Part shown: positions 8,026 through 16,833 of the stretch, piece by piece
Layout: every line of letters begins with the position of its first letter
How positions within the stretch are numbered: the stretch's first letter is position 1
NCBI RefSeq assembly: GCF_900184255.1
Contig: NZ_LT854635.1
Coordinates: forward strand, 1 to 43,063
Direction of reading: 5' to 3'
DNA: 43,063 nucleotides
Origin: Haloimpatiens massiliensis
GTDB lineage: Bacteria > Bacillota > Clostridia > Clostridiales > Clostridiaceae
Position numbers and translations under genes: made by a program
Notes under the pieces: generated by a model
The model's input: the letters and a program-made list of their open reading frames with translations, nothing else
The model's database searches: none
What the model was told of the DNA's origin: nothing

Positions 8026-9066
8026 ATGAGGGAAATAGATTTACTAAGGAATCTTTGTACTTCTCATGGACCAAGTGGAAGAGAAAATTGGATTCATGGA
8101 GAAATAAAAGAGGCTTTCAAAGAATATGGGGAGATAAAAGAAGGCAATTTAAATAACCTTTACGTACATAAAAAAGGCAAAGGCAATAAAAGTATTATGC
8201 TTATGGGACATGCGGATGAAGTATTTTTAAATATAACAGAGATATGTGAAAGAGGATTTTTGAAATTTAAACCATTAGGAATAGATGCAAAGACTTTAGT
8301 TTCACAAGAAGTTGTAATTCATGGGGAGGAAACTATAGAGGGGGTTATAGGCATAAAGCCGCCTCACCTTATGAATGAAGAAGAGAGAGTAAATGCAGTG
8401 GAGGCAGATAAGCTTCTTATTGATACAGGATATTCTACTGAAGAATTAAAGAAAATTGTTAAAATAGGTGATTTTGTAACTTTAAAAAGAGATTTTTATG
8501 AACTTTTAAATAATAATGTAAGCTGCAAGGCTATAGATGATAGAGCTGCTATCGTAGCTATGTACACTTGTGCTAAGGAGCTTTCCAATGTAGAGCATGA
8601 TTTAGATGTTTACTTTGTATGCTCCTGCCAAGAAGAGGTAGGTCATAGAGGAGCTAAAATGTCCAGCTATGATATACACCCAGACATGGCTATAGCAATT
8701 GATGTAACTTTTGATAATGGACCTATGGGAATTAAAGACAAAGAAGGAACCATAGGGGATGGACCTTGTATATGTATAGGACCTAATATTCATCCTAAGT
8801 TTAGACAAAGGATCATGGATACAGCTGATAAATATAAAATACCATATAGTGTAGAAATAGAGCCAGGTTGCACAGGTACAGATGCTTGGGATATACAAGT
8901 AACTAGAGGTGGAATACCTACACTTTTAATATCTATTCCAGAAAAGTACATGCATACTTCAGTGGAAGTAGCTAATATGGAAGACATTAAAAATACAGGA
9001 AAGCTAATAGCTAAGTTTATAGAGGAAATAAAAGAGGAAGAAGTGGAGGGATTGCTATGCTTCTAG
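8026..9066 (+). CDS. M42 family metallo-aminopeptidase, paralogue 1
   Basis: A 346-residue M42 (TET aminopeptidase/FrvX) protein. The dinuclear metal site is readable: His62-Asp64 in GHADEV, Asp172 region in CKAIDDRAA, Glu203-Glu204 in SCQEEVGHRGA (general base and ligand), Asp226 in IAIDVTF, and His310 in EKYMHTSVE. Members usually form dodecameric cytosolic cages that trim peptides from proteasome-like or protease products. The start has a strong GAAGGAGG site. Its last codons overlap the next gene by 10 bp, so the two are translationally coupled and may form a mixed complex. Substrate preference cannot be read from the sequence. Confidence 0.93.
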   Translation: MREIDLLRNLCTSHGPSGRENWIHGEIKEAFKEYGEIKEGNLNNLYVHKKGKGNKSIMLMGHADEVFLNITEICERGFLKFKPLGIDAKTLVSQEVVIHGEETIEGVIGIKPPHLMNEEERVNAVEADKLLIDTGYSTEELKKIVKIGDFVTLKRDFYELLNNNVSCKAIDDRAAIVAMYTCAKELSNVEHDLDVYFVCSCQEEVGHRGAKMSSYDIHPDMAIAIDVTFDNGPMGIKDKEGTIGDGPCICIGPNIHPKFRQRIMDTADKYKIPYSVEIEPGCTGTDAWDIQVTRGGIPTLLISIPEKYMHTSVEVANMEDIKNTGKLIAKFIEEIKEEEVEGLLCF

Positions 9067-10055
9067 AAAAATTGTGTAATGCAGTAGGCCCTTCAGGTTA
9101 TGAAGGAGAAGTTAGAAATATTATTAAAGAAGAAATAAAAAATTATGTAGATGATGTAAAAGTTGATAATATGGGAAACATAATTGCACATAAAAAGGGC
9201 AATGGACCTAAAGTTGTAGTAGATGCTCACATGGACGAAGTGGGCTTTATAATAACTGGATATAATGATGATGGAACTTTAAGATTTGGAGCTCTTGGTG
9301 GTATAAATCCTAAGATAATACCTTCAAAAGTGGTACTTATAGGAGATAAAAAGCTTCCAGGAGTTATAGGACTTAAGCCAATACATCTTCAAGATAAGGA
9401 TGAAAGAAAAAAGCCAGTGCCTTATGACAAGTGCTGCATAGATATAGGTTCAAATTCCAAGGAAGAAACTAAAAAAGTAGTAAAGCTAGGAGAGTATGCT
9501 ATATTTGATACTAAGTTTTCAAAGTTTGGTGAAGGACTTGTAAAAGGAAGAGCCTTTGACGATAGAATGGGCTGTGCAGTGCTTATAGAAATATTAAAGG
9601 AAAATTACAATTGTGACCTTTATGGAGTATTTAATGTTCAAGAAGAGGTTGGAGATAGAGGAGCATATGTGTCAGCTTACAATATTCAGCCGGATATAGG
9701 TATAGCATTAGAGGGAACTATTTGTGCGGATATGCCAGGAGTTCCAAAGTATTTAATGGCTACAGAAATAGGAAAAGGTCCTGCTATTTCAATAATGGAT
9801 AGGACTAGTATATTCAATAATGAAATAACTGATGCCATTATAAAAGTTGCTGAGGAAAAGGGCATAAACCATCAAAGAAGAAGAGCTATAGCTGGAGGTA
9901 ATGATGCAGGTGCTATCCATACTGTAGGAGACGGAGCAAAGGTTGCTACAGTGTCAGTGCCTTGTAGATATATTCACTCTTCTGTATCCGTAGCAAGCTT
10001 AGATGATTACGAAAATACAGTAAAGTTAATGGAGGAATATCTAAAAACTTTATAA
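9057..10055 (+). CDS. M42 family metallo-aminopeptidase, paralogue 2
   Basis: A 332-residue M42 protein with the complete catalytic set: His58-Asp60 in DAHMDEVGF, Asp169 region in GRAFDDRMGC, Glu196-Glu197 in VQEEVGDRGA, Glu219 in IALEGT, and His307 in CRYIHSSVSV. It begins inside the end of paralogue 1 with GGAGG seven bases upstream, indicating one mRNA and coupled translation. It is closer to the standard family sequence than paralogue 1. Role: cytosolic trimming of peptides, fitting an amino-acid-fermenting organism. Confidence 0.94.
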   Translation: MLLEKLCNAVGPSGYEGEVRNIIKEEIKNYVDDVKVDNMGNIIAHKKGNGPKVVVDAHMDEVGFIITGYNDDGTLRFGALGGINPKIIPSKVVLIGDKKLPGVIGLKPIHLQDKDERKKPVPYDKCCIDIGSNSKEETKKVVKLGEYAIFDTKFSKFGEGLVKGRAFDDRMGCAVLIEILKENYNCDLYGVFNVQEEVGDRGAYVSAYNIQPDIGIALEGTICADMPGVPKYLMATEIGKGPAISIMDRTSIFNNEITDAIIKVAEEKGINHQRRRAIAGGNDAGAIHTVGDGAKVATVSVPCRYIHSSVSVASLDDYENTVKLMEEYLKTL

Positions 10056-10374
10056 TAATTTGTGGATAAATGCAGAAAAATATTTTATATTGTGGATAAG
10101 TTATATCTATTATATTATTGATATTTATGACAAAGTGTTTAAGTTATATCTATTTTATTATTGCTGTCCATGACAAAGGTTTAAGTAATACATCTATAAA
10201 TGGTGACTAGTGATTTATGAATTATATAGAAATTTAATAAACATGAAGAAGTCAGTGAATATTAATAAGCTAAAAATATGAATGAGTTAAGGAATGTTGA
10301 GAAATCCAAGAATATAGGGAAAGGAAGTGAATTTTTAGTAGGAGATGTAATAGGCCTCTTGCTAAATAAAATAT
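10056..10374. other. Intergenic region with two DnaA-box 9-mers and an AT-rich tandem repeat
   Basis: TGTGGATAA (reverse complement TTATCCACA, the consensus DnaA box) occurs exactly at 10061-10069 and 10091-10099, same orientation, 30 bp apart. Directly after, a ~43-bp unit starting AAGTTATATCTATT repeats from 10098, 10141 and, degenerate, 10183. The rest of the gap shows no gene or terminator that I could identify. Confidence 0.6.
10098..10200. repeat. 43-bp AT-rich imperfect tandem repeat, about 2.4 copies
   Basis: The units begin AAGTTATATCTATT (10098), AAGTTATATCTATT (10141) and AAGTAATACATCTAT (10183). Each of the first two continues with TATTATTG and later TGACAAAG. It abuts the second DnaA-box match. 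Confidence 0.7.
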
Positions 10375-11328
10375 ATGGAAAAACTTTTAAATAAATTAAT
10401 AGGTGCTTTTGGTGTTGCAGCACAGGAAAAGGAAGTAAAAGAAATAATAAAAGAAGAACTTAAAGATGTAAATTGTGAAATGAAAGAAGATAAGCTAGGT
10501 AACTTAATTGTAAAAATGGGACAAGGTTCAGAAAAAGTCATGATATGTACACATATGGACGCAGCTGGATTTATGACTACTTTTGTAGAAGATGATGGGT
10601 TTGTAAGAGTAGGTACTGTTGGAAATACAGATTATAAAAATTCACTAGGAAGAATGATTACATTCCAAAGTGGAGCAAAGGGAAGATTATGTGCTTCTAA
10701 GGAAAAACCTGAAGAAAGAGATCTATATGTAGATGTATTTACAAGTAGTAGAGAAGAAACACTAAAAGGGGTAAAAGAAGGAGAGGTAGCCTGCTTTACA
10801 GGTCATTTAACAGAAATAAATGGAAAAGTTACTGGACCAAATCTTCATAGAACAGGATGCTATGCACTTCTTGAGGCTATAAAAGCAGTGAAAAATTTAA
10901 ATAAGGAATACTATTTTGTATTTTCTACACAAAAGGAATTAGAGGGAAGAGGAGCAAGAGCTGCAGCTTATGCTATAGAGCCAGATTATTGTGTAGTTTT
11001 AGATTGTATAAAGGCTGATGATGTTAAAGGCGAAGATGGAAGAATTAAGCTTTCACATGGACCGGTAGTAAGCATAATGGATGCTAGCTTAATAATAGAC
11101 GCTGGAGTTAAAACTTTACTAGATGAATCAGCAGAAAAAGCTTCTGTGAAAGTTCAATATGGAATTACTAGAGAAAATACTGACGGAGGAAAGATACACA
11201 AAGAAGTTGGCGGCATAAGAACAGGAGTTGTATCAATACCTTTAAGATACAAGTATTCTTCATCAGAAGTTATGGATGTTAAGGATATTGAAGATACTAT
11301 AAAAGTAATAAGTGGAATACTAAACTAA
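10375..11328 (+). CDS. M42 family homologue lacking catalytic residues, probable pseudoenzyme
   Basis: A 317-residue protein aligned with the M42 family along its whole length (KLIGAFGVAAQEKEV; His60-Asp62 in CTHMDAAGF kept). Key positions are changed. The GRAFDDRMGC motif reads GPNLHRTGC, so the bridging Asp is gone. QEEVG reads QKELEG, replacing the general-base Glu with Lys187. RYIHS reads RYKYS, replacing the last metal-ligand His with Tyr294. It should not hydrolyse peptides by the M42 mechanism. The frame is intact and well conserved, so it may be a structural or regulatory partner of the two active paralogues upstream. No ribosome site is visible before the ATG, and an in-frame stop lies just upstream, so the start is the first possible one but weak. 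Confidence 0.85.
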   Translation: MEKLLNKLIGAFGVAAQEKEVKEIIKEELKDVNCEMKEDKLGNLIVKMGQGSEKVMICTHMDAAGFMTTFVEDDGFVRVGTVGNTDYKNSLGRMITFQSGAKGRLCASKEKPEERDLYVDVFTSSREETLKGVKEGEVACFTGHLTEINGKVTGPNLHRTGCYALLEAIKAVKNLNKEYYFVFSTQKELEGRGARAAAYAIEPDYCVVLDCIKADDVKGEDGRIKLSHGPVVSIMDASLIIDAGVKTLLDESAEKASVKVQYGITRENTDGGKIHKEVGGIRTGVVSIPLRYKYSSSEVMDVKDIEDTIKVISGILN

Positions 11329-11509
11329 GAATTTAAGATCAGGATTTAAAACCCAAATTGACATTGAAAATTAAAGATGAGGTATAAAATTTATAATTTA
11401 AAGCTCAAAAATATAAATTGATAATTCTAAATTAACAATCCCAAATTCAATAGCGGGCAATAAATAATTTAAAATTATGGATAAAAAATATAAGATTGGG
11501 GAATTGACA

Positions 11510-12133
11510 ATGAAAAATGTAGATTTTGGCAAAATACCTACGGAAAAAGAAGCTATGGCACTTTTAGAGGAGGCCAATAAATTAAATCCAGGACCTTGGT
11601 TTGAACATTCTATTAATGTGGGCAAAGCTGCTAAGGCAATAGCTAAAAGCTGTGAAGATTTAGATGAAGAAGTTGCTTTAGTATGTGGGCTGCTTCATGA
11701 TATAGGCAGGAGATATGGGGTAACTAGTATGAGGCATAGCATAGATGGATATAAATTCTTAAAGGAAAAAGGATATGAGCTTCCCTCTAGAATATGCATT
11801 ACTCACTCCTTTCCATATCAAGATACGAGGGCTGTATTTGGCAAATGGGATTGCTCTAATGAAGAATATGAATTTGTAAAGAATTATGTGGAGAACAAAG
11901 AGTTTCACGATTATGATAAGCTAATTCAATTCTGCGATGCCTTAGCATTGCCAGATGGATGTTGTCTTATGGAAAAAAGGCTTATAGATGTAGCACTTCG
12001 TCATGGCTTAAATAATTATATAATTCCAAAGTGGAAGGCTATTTTTAGCATAAAGGATCACTTTGAAAATCTCATGGGTAAATCCGTATATTCCGTATTA
12101 CCTGGAGTTGTGGAGAATACATTTAAATTTTAG
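11510..12133 (+). CDS. HD-domain phosphohydrolase
   Basis: A 207-residue HD-superfamily protein. His33 in WFEHSINVG, His63-Asp64 in GLLHDIGRR, and a distal Asp in IQFCDALAL form the expected metal site. The superfamily hydrolyses phosphate esters, often of nucleotides; the substrate here is unknown. The ATG at 11510 is chosen because GGGGA lies seven bases before it; an ATG at 11477 has no ribosome site. It follows the M42 genes in the same direction and ends at a strong terminator, but 180 bp separate it from them. Confidence 0.85.
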   Translation: MKNVDFGKIPTEKEAMALLEEANKLNPGPWFEHSINVGKAAKAIAKSCEDLDEEVALVCGLLHDIGRRYGVTSMRHSIDGYKFLKEKGYELPSRICITHSFPYQDTRAVFGKWDCSNEEYEFVKNYVENKEFHDYDKLIQFCDALALPDGCCLMEKRLIDVALRHGLNNYIIPKWKAIFSIKDHFENLMGKSVYSVLPGVVENTFKF

Positions 12134-12183
12134 ATTTTCATTATTAGTGTAGCATCTAAAATTAAAAATTTAATATTAAAAAT

Positions 12184-12219
12184 AAAAAGTATGGGTAAAT
12201 TAAGTGCCCATACTTTTTT
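12184..12219 (+). terminator. Terminator after the HD-domain gene
   Basis: AAAAAGTATGGG (12184-12195) pairs with CCCATACTTTTTT (12207-12219) around an 11-nt loop, leaving a T run. The A-rich 5' arm allows it to work for the leftward gene as well. Confidence 0.9.
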
Positions 12220-12247
12220 CATAGCTCTCAAATAATCAAAACGATTT

Positions 12248-12619
12248 TTAGGTATAAATATATTTCTTATTCTTTCTTTTTTTCTCTAAAAGAATATGCA
12301 CTGTTTCAAATGTAAATACCATTATGAAAAGTTTAGAGGTATCTAATATTTCATAAAACGTATACTTTTTATGAAGCATGCATACGGTTATGAGTAGTAT
12401 TAAATTATTTAATCCTATAAATAAGATTCTTTTTAATATATTTGCCTCTTTGGAAATATAAAATTCAGCTAAGTACATATAAGCAAAAACACCTATAAAA
12501 ATAAATAACCAGACCATAATAGATAATTCAATTTTTTTAAAAAGCCACTCGTACATAAAAAATATTAAAATAGTGTCTATAATACTAGGGAGTAGGCATT
12601 TTCGTAATAATTTGCTCAA
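12248..12619 (-). CDS. Small integral membrane protein of unknown function
   Basis: I do not recognise the family. The 123-residue product has about four hydrophobic segments (around residues 8-20, 33-52, 67-82 and 98-112), a basic N-terminus (SKLLRKC) and a lysine-rich C-terminus (LEKKRKNKKYIYT). The TTG start at 12619 is chosen because GGAGGTGG lies seven bases before it. A frame opening further upstream would have the ribosome site inside the coding region. It is a single leftward gene convergent with the HD-domain gene. Membrane location is likely; nothing suggests a specific role. Confidence 0.65.
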   Translation of the reverse strand: MSKLLRKCLLPSIIDTILIFFMYEWLFKKIELSIMVWLFIFIGVFAYMYLAEFYISKEANILKRILFIGLNNLILLITVCMLHKKYTFYEILDTSKLFIMVFTFETVHILLEKKRKNKKYIYT

Positions 12620-12754
12620 AAAACCACCTCCATACGGTTGTATAGCATTACAAAAATACATATCTTTAACAGCTTATCATATTTTAATAGTTATCGCAAT
12701 ATTCAAACTATTATTAGGTGGTGGAATGATTTTCTGAAATTATGAATATCTTTT

Positions 12755-12910
12755 AGGTACATGAAAAGAAATAGCAAGTGAAAGATGCTGGTATATTTTG
12801 TGTTAGACAAGGAAGCAGAACCCGCCGCTAAGAACTATCGGCGGGTTCTGCTGACGAAGTATGATGCAAAATAGACTAGCATACGGACTTGTTATTTATT
12901 TGAATGTACT
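12755..12910 (-). repeat. MITE-like palindromic element, family A, copy 1
   Basis: A ~156-bp near-complete inverted repeat. Ends are AGGTACATGAAAAGAAATA and, from the other side, AGTACATTCAAATAAATAA. The centre is a perfect AGCAGAACCCGCCG/CGGCGGGTTCTGCT stem. It is the least decayed of four copies (others at 34382, 36016 and 41009, all in the opposite orientation). Its right end overlaps the 3' end of the MFS gene and encodes that protein's last five residues and stop. Confidence 0.88.
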
Positions 12911-14085
12911 TTAGAGTTAAAAGTAAAAAATACACACAGTAAAATTGAAAGACTGCAGAGCACTAAAAACGACATACCTATGCCAATATTATTATACATT
13001 GGGGTGGATATTAAGATACCTATTATGGCAAAGAACGTTAGTAGTATTTTATAGAAAGAAAACACTCTGCCTAAGTATTCTGTTGGGATATTTTTTTGTA
13101 TTATAGTTTTAGAATAGACACCTTGTATACTCCAAGTTAGTCCTAATATCACTAGGATAAGTAAAGTAAGTATATAGTTTTTAGAAAAACCAAATACAAT
13201 ATATGCAAAACTTATACATAAAGAAGTGCTTATATAAATATTGAAATCTTTATGTTTATGAAATAGTTTTATAAAAAGTGGCGTTAAAAGTCCACCAATG
13301 GCCAGTGCATAGTCGAAATATATGATTCCTTCAGCATTCATATTTAAAAGTGTGTCGGACACAGCTACTTTGAATATTTCGTAAAATCTACCCATTATTC
13401 CATAAAGGCAGGAAATTAAGAACATACCTTTAACTATGGAATAATTACATAAAATTTTATAACCTTCTAGGCCACTTTTGAAAATACCTGATTTTTCAGA
13501 GTAAATTTTTTCATTTTCATGATTATATCTTATAAATAAAAAAGTTACGCCAGATATTAAAAAGGTTAAGGAATTTATTATAAACAAAAAGTCCGTTCCT
13601 ATAAATTTGTAAATAAGTCCTCCTATAGCAGGCGATAAAAATATACTTATAGATTCTAAAAATGAAAATATTGAATTGCAGTAAGATAAATGATCTTTTG
13701 AAACAAGCTTTGGAAGAATAGCATTTTCAGAGCACATATCCATATCATTAAGTGACTGTAAAAGAAAAGCTAAGAGATAAACAAGCCATAGTTTTTTGCT
13801 GCTAACAAATATAAAAAGTAAAGCAATGGGTGCGCTAATTAAGTTAGTAAGTACTATGACTCTCTTCTTATTGCATTTATCTGCAATTATACCGGATAGA
13901 TATTGTACTGGAATTCTTAAAGCCCCTCTAGAAAGCCACATAAGTGCTATAGAACCTATAGATTTTGTGGCGTTATAAAGATAAATTGTTATTCCAATGT
14001 TGTACAAATAATCTCCTATAGACGAGATAAAGGAGCCTGTAGTTAAGAGTAGAAAGTTTTTATTATGCAATATCTTTTTAAACAT
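12892..14085 (-). CDS. Major facilitator superfamily exporter
   Basis: A 397-residue transporter with about twelve hydrophobic segments. The loop between helices 2 and 3 (GIIADKCNKKRVIV) is the MFS motif A region. It resembles the MFS_3 group of efflux carriers (macrolide-efflux-like), but the substrate is unknown. The ATG at 14085 is chosen because AGGAGGGGGA is five to ten bases upstream. The C-terminus is unusual: codons for VHSNK and the stop lie inside the end of a palindromic repeat element, so the original tail has been replaced or trimmed. The protein remains of family length, so it is probably functional. Confidence 0.88.
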   Translation of the reverse strand: MFKKILHNKNFLLLTTGSFISSIGDYLYNIGITIYLYNATKSIGSIALMWLSRGALRIPVQYLSGIIADKCNKKRVIVLTNLISAPIALLFIFVSSKKLWLVYLLAFLLQSLNDMDMCSENAILPKLVSKDHLSYCNSIFSFLESISIFLSPAIGGLIYKFIGTDFLFIINSLTFLISGVTFLFIRYNHENEKIYSEKSGIFKSGLEGYKILCNYSIVKGMFLISCLYGIMGRFYEIFKVAVSDTLLNMNAEGIIYFDYALAIGGLLTPLFIKLFHKHKDFNIYISTSLCISFAYIVFGFSKNYILTLLILVILGLTWSIQGVYSKTIIQKNIPTEYLGRVFSFYKILLTFFAIIGILISTPMYNNIGIGMSFLVLCSLSILLCVFFTFNSKVHSNK

Positions 14086-14201
14086 AAAAATCCCCCTCCT
14101 AAATAGTAACATGCTTATAATTATATAGGTAAATTTTGTATAATTGTAGTCTATATTTTAAAAAAATTGTATGATATAATATAATTAGGGAGGAGTATAT
14201 T

Positions 14202-14882
14202 ATGGATAAAAAATATAAATACATACTCATAAGTTCCGTAATAGCCTGTTTTTTCATGTACTATGTAGAGCAGGTAATGAAGGTAGATTATTTAACCAAG
14301 ACAATTGCAAAAATAGTAGTGTTTACTATTATACCATATATTTACATGAGACTATATAAAAAATCAAATATAATCACTTCTTTAAGATGTAAAGAGACAA
14401 ATAAAAACAATATTAAAATTGGTATTATATTAGGGAGTATAAGCTTTATAATAATTTTAGTTACCTATTTTATATTAAAAGATGTGATTAATCTGCAGAG
14501 CATTTCTCAGGAATTACAAAACAAATCTAAGGTAACGCCGGTTAATTTTTTATTTGTGGCGGCCTACATAACCTTTGGAAATTCATTTTTGGAAGAATTC
14601 TTTTTTAGAGGATTTATATTCTTAAATTTATATGAAATGAATCTTAAAAAAACTGCATATTTGTTTTCGTCATTGCTTTTTGCTCTGTACCATATAGCTA
14701 TTTTTAGAACATGGTTTGATATAAAATTAATACTATTAGCATTATTTGGATTAATTACAATAGGATTTATATTTGATTATATAGATACAAAATCTAAAAA
14801 TTTTTTCAACTCATGGATAGTTCATATTTTAGCAGATGCAGCTATAATGTTAATTGGAATGAGGATGTTTGGTATAATATAA
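14202..14882 (+). CDS. CPBP family intramembrane metalloprotease
   Basis: A 226-residue, mostly hydrophobic protein with the CPBP (Abi) motifs: Glu131-Glu132 and Arg136 in NSFLEEFFFRGF, His164 in FALYHIAIF, and His208 in NSWIVHILADA. The family includes prenyl-protein peptidases (Rce1-like) and bacteriocin self-immunity proteins; which applies is unknown. It is divergent from the MFS gene (116 bp apart). The start has a strong AGGGAGGAG site. Confidence 0.9.
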   Translation: MDKKYKYILISSVIACFFMYYVEQVMKVDYLTKTIAKIVVFTIIPYIYMRLYKKSNIITSLRCKETNKNNIKIGIILGSISFIIILVTYFILKDVINLQSISQELQNKSKVTPVNFLFVAAYITFGNSFLEEFFFRGFIFLNLYEMNLKKTAYLFSSLLFALYHIAIFRTWFDIKLILLALFGLITIGFIFDYIDTKSKNFFNSWIVHILADAAIMLIGMRMFGII

Positions 14883-15016
14883 CTACCTTAACTTTGATAC
14901 AGTATTTTGAGGTAATTGCAATTTTAGAGCTGTCAAAGCTGAAGAAATGAATAATTAAGTAAAATGCATATAAAAAAGTAAATATAAATAAAGGCATATA
15001 GAGAAAGGAAGATATT

Positions 15017-15448
15017 ATGTATAAATTAAAGGTTAAACTAATAGATAAAGATGCAAAAATGCCAGAGTATGCTCATGAGGGAGATGCGGGATTAGATTTA
15101 TTTTCAGTAGATGAAACTGACATATTACCTGGTGAAACAAAGCTTGTACATACAGGTATAAGTATAGAATTACCAAAGAGCACAGAAGCTCAAATAAGAC
15201 CTAGAAGTGGCCTTGCACTAAAAAACAGCATAACAGTTTTAAATACTCCAGGTACCATAGATGAAGGGTATAGGGGAGAAATTGGTGTAATATTAATAAA
15301 CCACGGGAAAAATTCTTTTAAGGTTGAAAAAGGTATGAAAATAGCTCAAATGGTTATTAAACCTGTATTTTTGGTAGAGGTAGAGGAAACTTCGGAGCTA
15401 GTCTCATCTGAAAGAGGCGAGGGTGGATTTGGTTCTACAGGAATATAG
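15017..15448 (+). CDS. dut: dUTP diphosphatase (dUTPase)
   Basis: A 143-residue trimeric-type dUTPase with all five motifs in order: HEGDAGLDLFS (1), RPRSGLALKN (2), NTPGTIDEGYRGEIGV (3), KIAQMVIKP (4) and RGEGGFGSTG (5). It hydrolyses dUTP to dUMP and pyrophosphate, keeping uracil out of DNA and supplying dUMP for thymidylate. AGAAAGGAAG precedes the ATG. It stands apart from birA by 168 bp without a clear terminator. Confidence 0.97.
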   Translation: MYKLKVKLIDKDAKMPEYAHEGDAGLDLFSVDETDILPGETKLVHTGISIELPKSTEAQIRPRSGLALKNSITVLNTPGTIDEGYRGEIGVILINHGKNSFKVEKGMKIAQMVIKPVFLVEVEETSELVSSERGEGGFGSTGI

Positions 15449-15616
15449 AACCTAGAGAATGTTAAAATCTAAGTAGATTGAATATATATTGTATATTAAA
15501 GAGTAATTGTAAATTAGATGGTAAAAAGTAATTCATGGGTATATATATGTGGTGTATTTAGTATATACTATAGTGTCAAAGGGATATACACGAGATATTA
15601 CAAGGAAGGTGATTAA

Positions 15617-16606
15617 ATGAAAGAAGAAATTCTTCATCTTTTAAAAAACTCAGGAATGGAGTTTCTTTCAGGGGAAGATATAAGCAAGGAATTTGGAGTA
15701 ACTCGTGCAGCAATTTGGAAATATATAAACAGTTTAAGAGAAGAAGGATATAAAATAGAGTCTGTGTCTAGAAAAGGATATAGAATAGTAGAATCTCCAG
15801 ATACTCTTACAGAAGAGGAAGTAGATGAATACTTACATACAAAATATATGGGAAGAAATATAGTACATTTTGAGACTATAGATTCTACAAATACCAAAGC
15901 TAAGGAGTTAGCAGTAGAGGGGCAGCCAGAGGGGACTGTTATAATATCCGAAGAACAAATCCAGGGAAAAGGGAGATTGGGTAGAAATTGGACATCACCT
16001 AAGAATAAGGGTATATGGATGTCCATAATTTTAAGACCAGATATAGATCCAATTAAAGTTTGTATGGTTACTCAAGTAGCAGCGGCAGCAGCAGTTAAGG
16101 CCATAGAGGAAATGGGAATAGAAGGTTATATAAAATGGCCTAATGACATAGTTGTAGAAGGTAAAAAGGTTTGTGGAATTTTAACAGAAATGAGCGGAGA
16201 ACTGGACAAGATAAACTATGTAACATTAGGCATGGGTATAAATGTGAATCTAGAAGAAAAGGATTTTCCAAAGGAGCTTAGAGACATAGCTACTTCTTTA
16301 AAGATAGAAAAAAGTAAGAGTATTAATAGAAAAGCCCTAGTAGGGAAAATACTTAATAATTTTGAAAATCTTTATGAAAGCTTTGTAAAAGAGGGAGATA
16401 TAGAGAAGTCTTTAGCTATATGTAGGGAAAAGTCTATATTATTAGGGAAAGAAATTCAGATTATAGGAAGAAATGAAGTGAGAAAAGCTAAAGCAATAAC
16501 CATAGATGAAGAAGGTAGATTAGTTGTAAGTCATGAAGATGGAAAAGAAGAAAAAATTATTTCTGGGGAAGTATCTATTAGAGGAATATATGGGTATGTG
16601 GACTAA
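15617..16606 (+). CDS. birA: Bifunctional biotin-protein ligase / biotin operon repressor
   Basis: A 329-residue BirA of the bifunctional type. An N-terminal winged helix (residues 17-48, GEDISKEFGVTRAAIWKYIN) is followed by the ligase domain with the biotinyl-AMP loop GKGRLGRNW (117-125) and KWPND (173-177), and a C-terminal SH3-like domain. It activates biotin to biotinyl-AMP, attaches it to carboxylase carrier proteins, and represses biotin genes when charged. No biotin genes or obvious BirA operator are present in the window. AAGGAAGGTG precedes the ATG. Confidence 0.96.
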   Translation: MKEEILHLLKNSGMEFLSGEDISKEFGVTRAAIWKYINSLREEGYKIESVSRKGYRIVESPDTLTEEEVDEYLHTKYMGRNIVHFETIDSTNTKAKELAVEGQPEGTVIISEEQIQGKGRLGRNWTSPKNKGIWMSIILRPDIDPIKVCMVTQVAAAAAVKAIEEMGIEGYIKWPNDIVVEGKKVCGILTEMSGELDKINYVTLGMGINVNLEEKDFPKELRDIATSLKIEKSKSINRKALVGKILNNFENLYESFVKEGDIEKSLAICREKSILLGKEIQIIGRNEVRKAKAITIDEEGRLVVSHEDGKEEKIISGEVSIRGIYGYVD

Positions 16607-16632
16607 ATTTAGTCTACAGCCCATATTTTTTT
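16588..16632 (+). terminator. Terminator overlapping the birA stop
   Basis: ATATGGG (16588-16594) and GACTAAA (16601-16607) pair with TTTAGTC and CCCATAT (16620-16626), followed by seven T. The stem includes the last codons of birA. Confidence 0.88.
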
Positions 16633-16833
16633 GTTTGAAATACGATAAATTATGGTAATATTAATGTGAAACGTAATTTAGAAATAATTAATAATTTAAC
16701 TTATTCATATATAAAAGTATAATTATTTTTTTTATCTAGTTATAAAGATGGTAAGTACATATGAAATAAATATCTTGAAAGTTATGTGCAAAGGTTAAGT
16801 TAATAATATTATAAATAAAGTGGTGATGGGGAC

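Noticed and set aside
10061..10200. A chromosomal or plasmid replication origin
   Set aside because: Only two DnaA boxes are present and no dnaA, dnaN or replication initiator gene is nearby; the region lies within a peptidase cluster.
10098..10200. CRISPR array
   Set aside because: Units are imperfect, only about 2.4 copies, with no unique spacers separated by constant repeats, and no cas genes are present.
10375..11328. Catalytic-site changes in the third M42 protein explained by frameshifts
   Set aside because: Flanking residues align in the same frame on both sides of each changed motif, and three separate sites are altered; a frameshift would disturb the neighbourhood.
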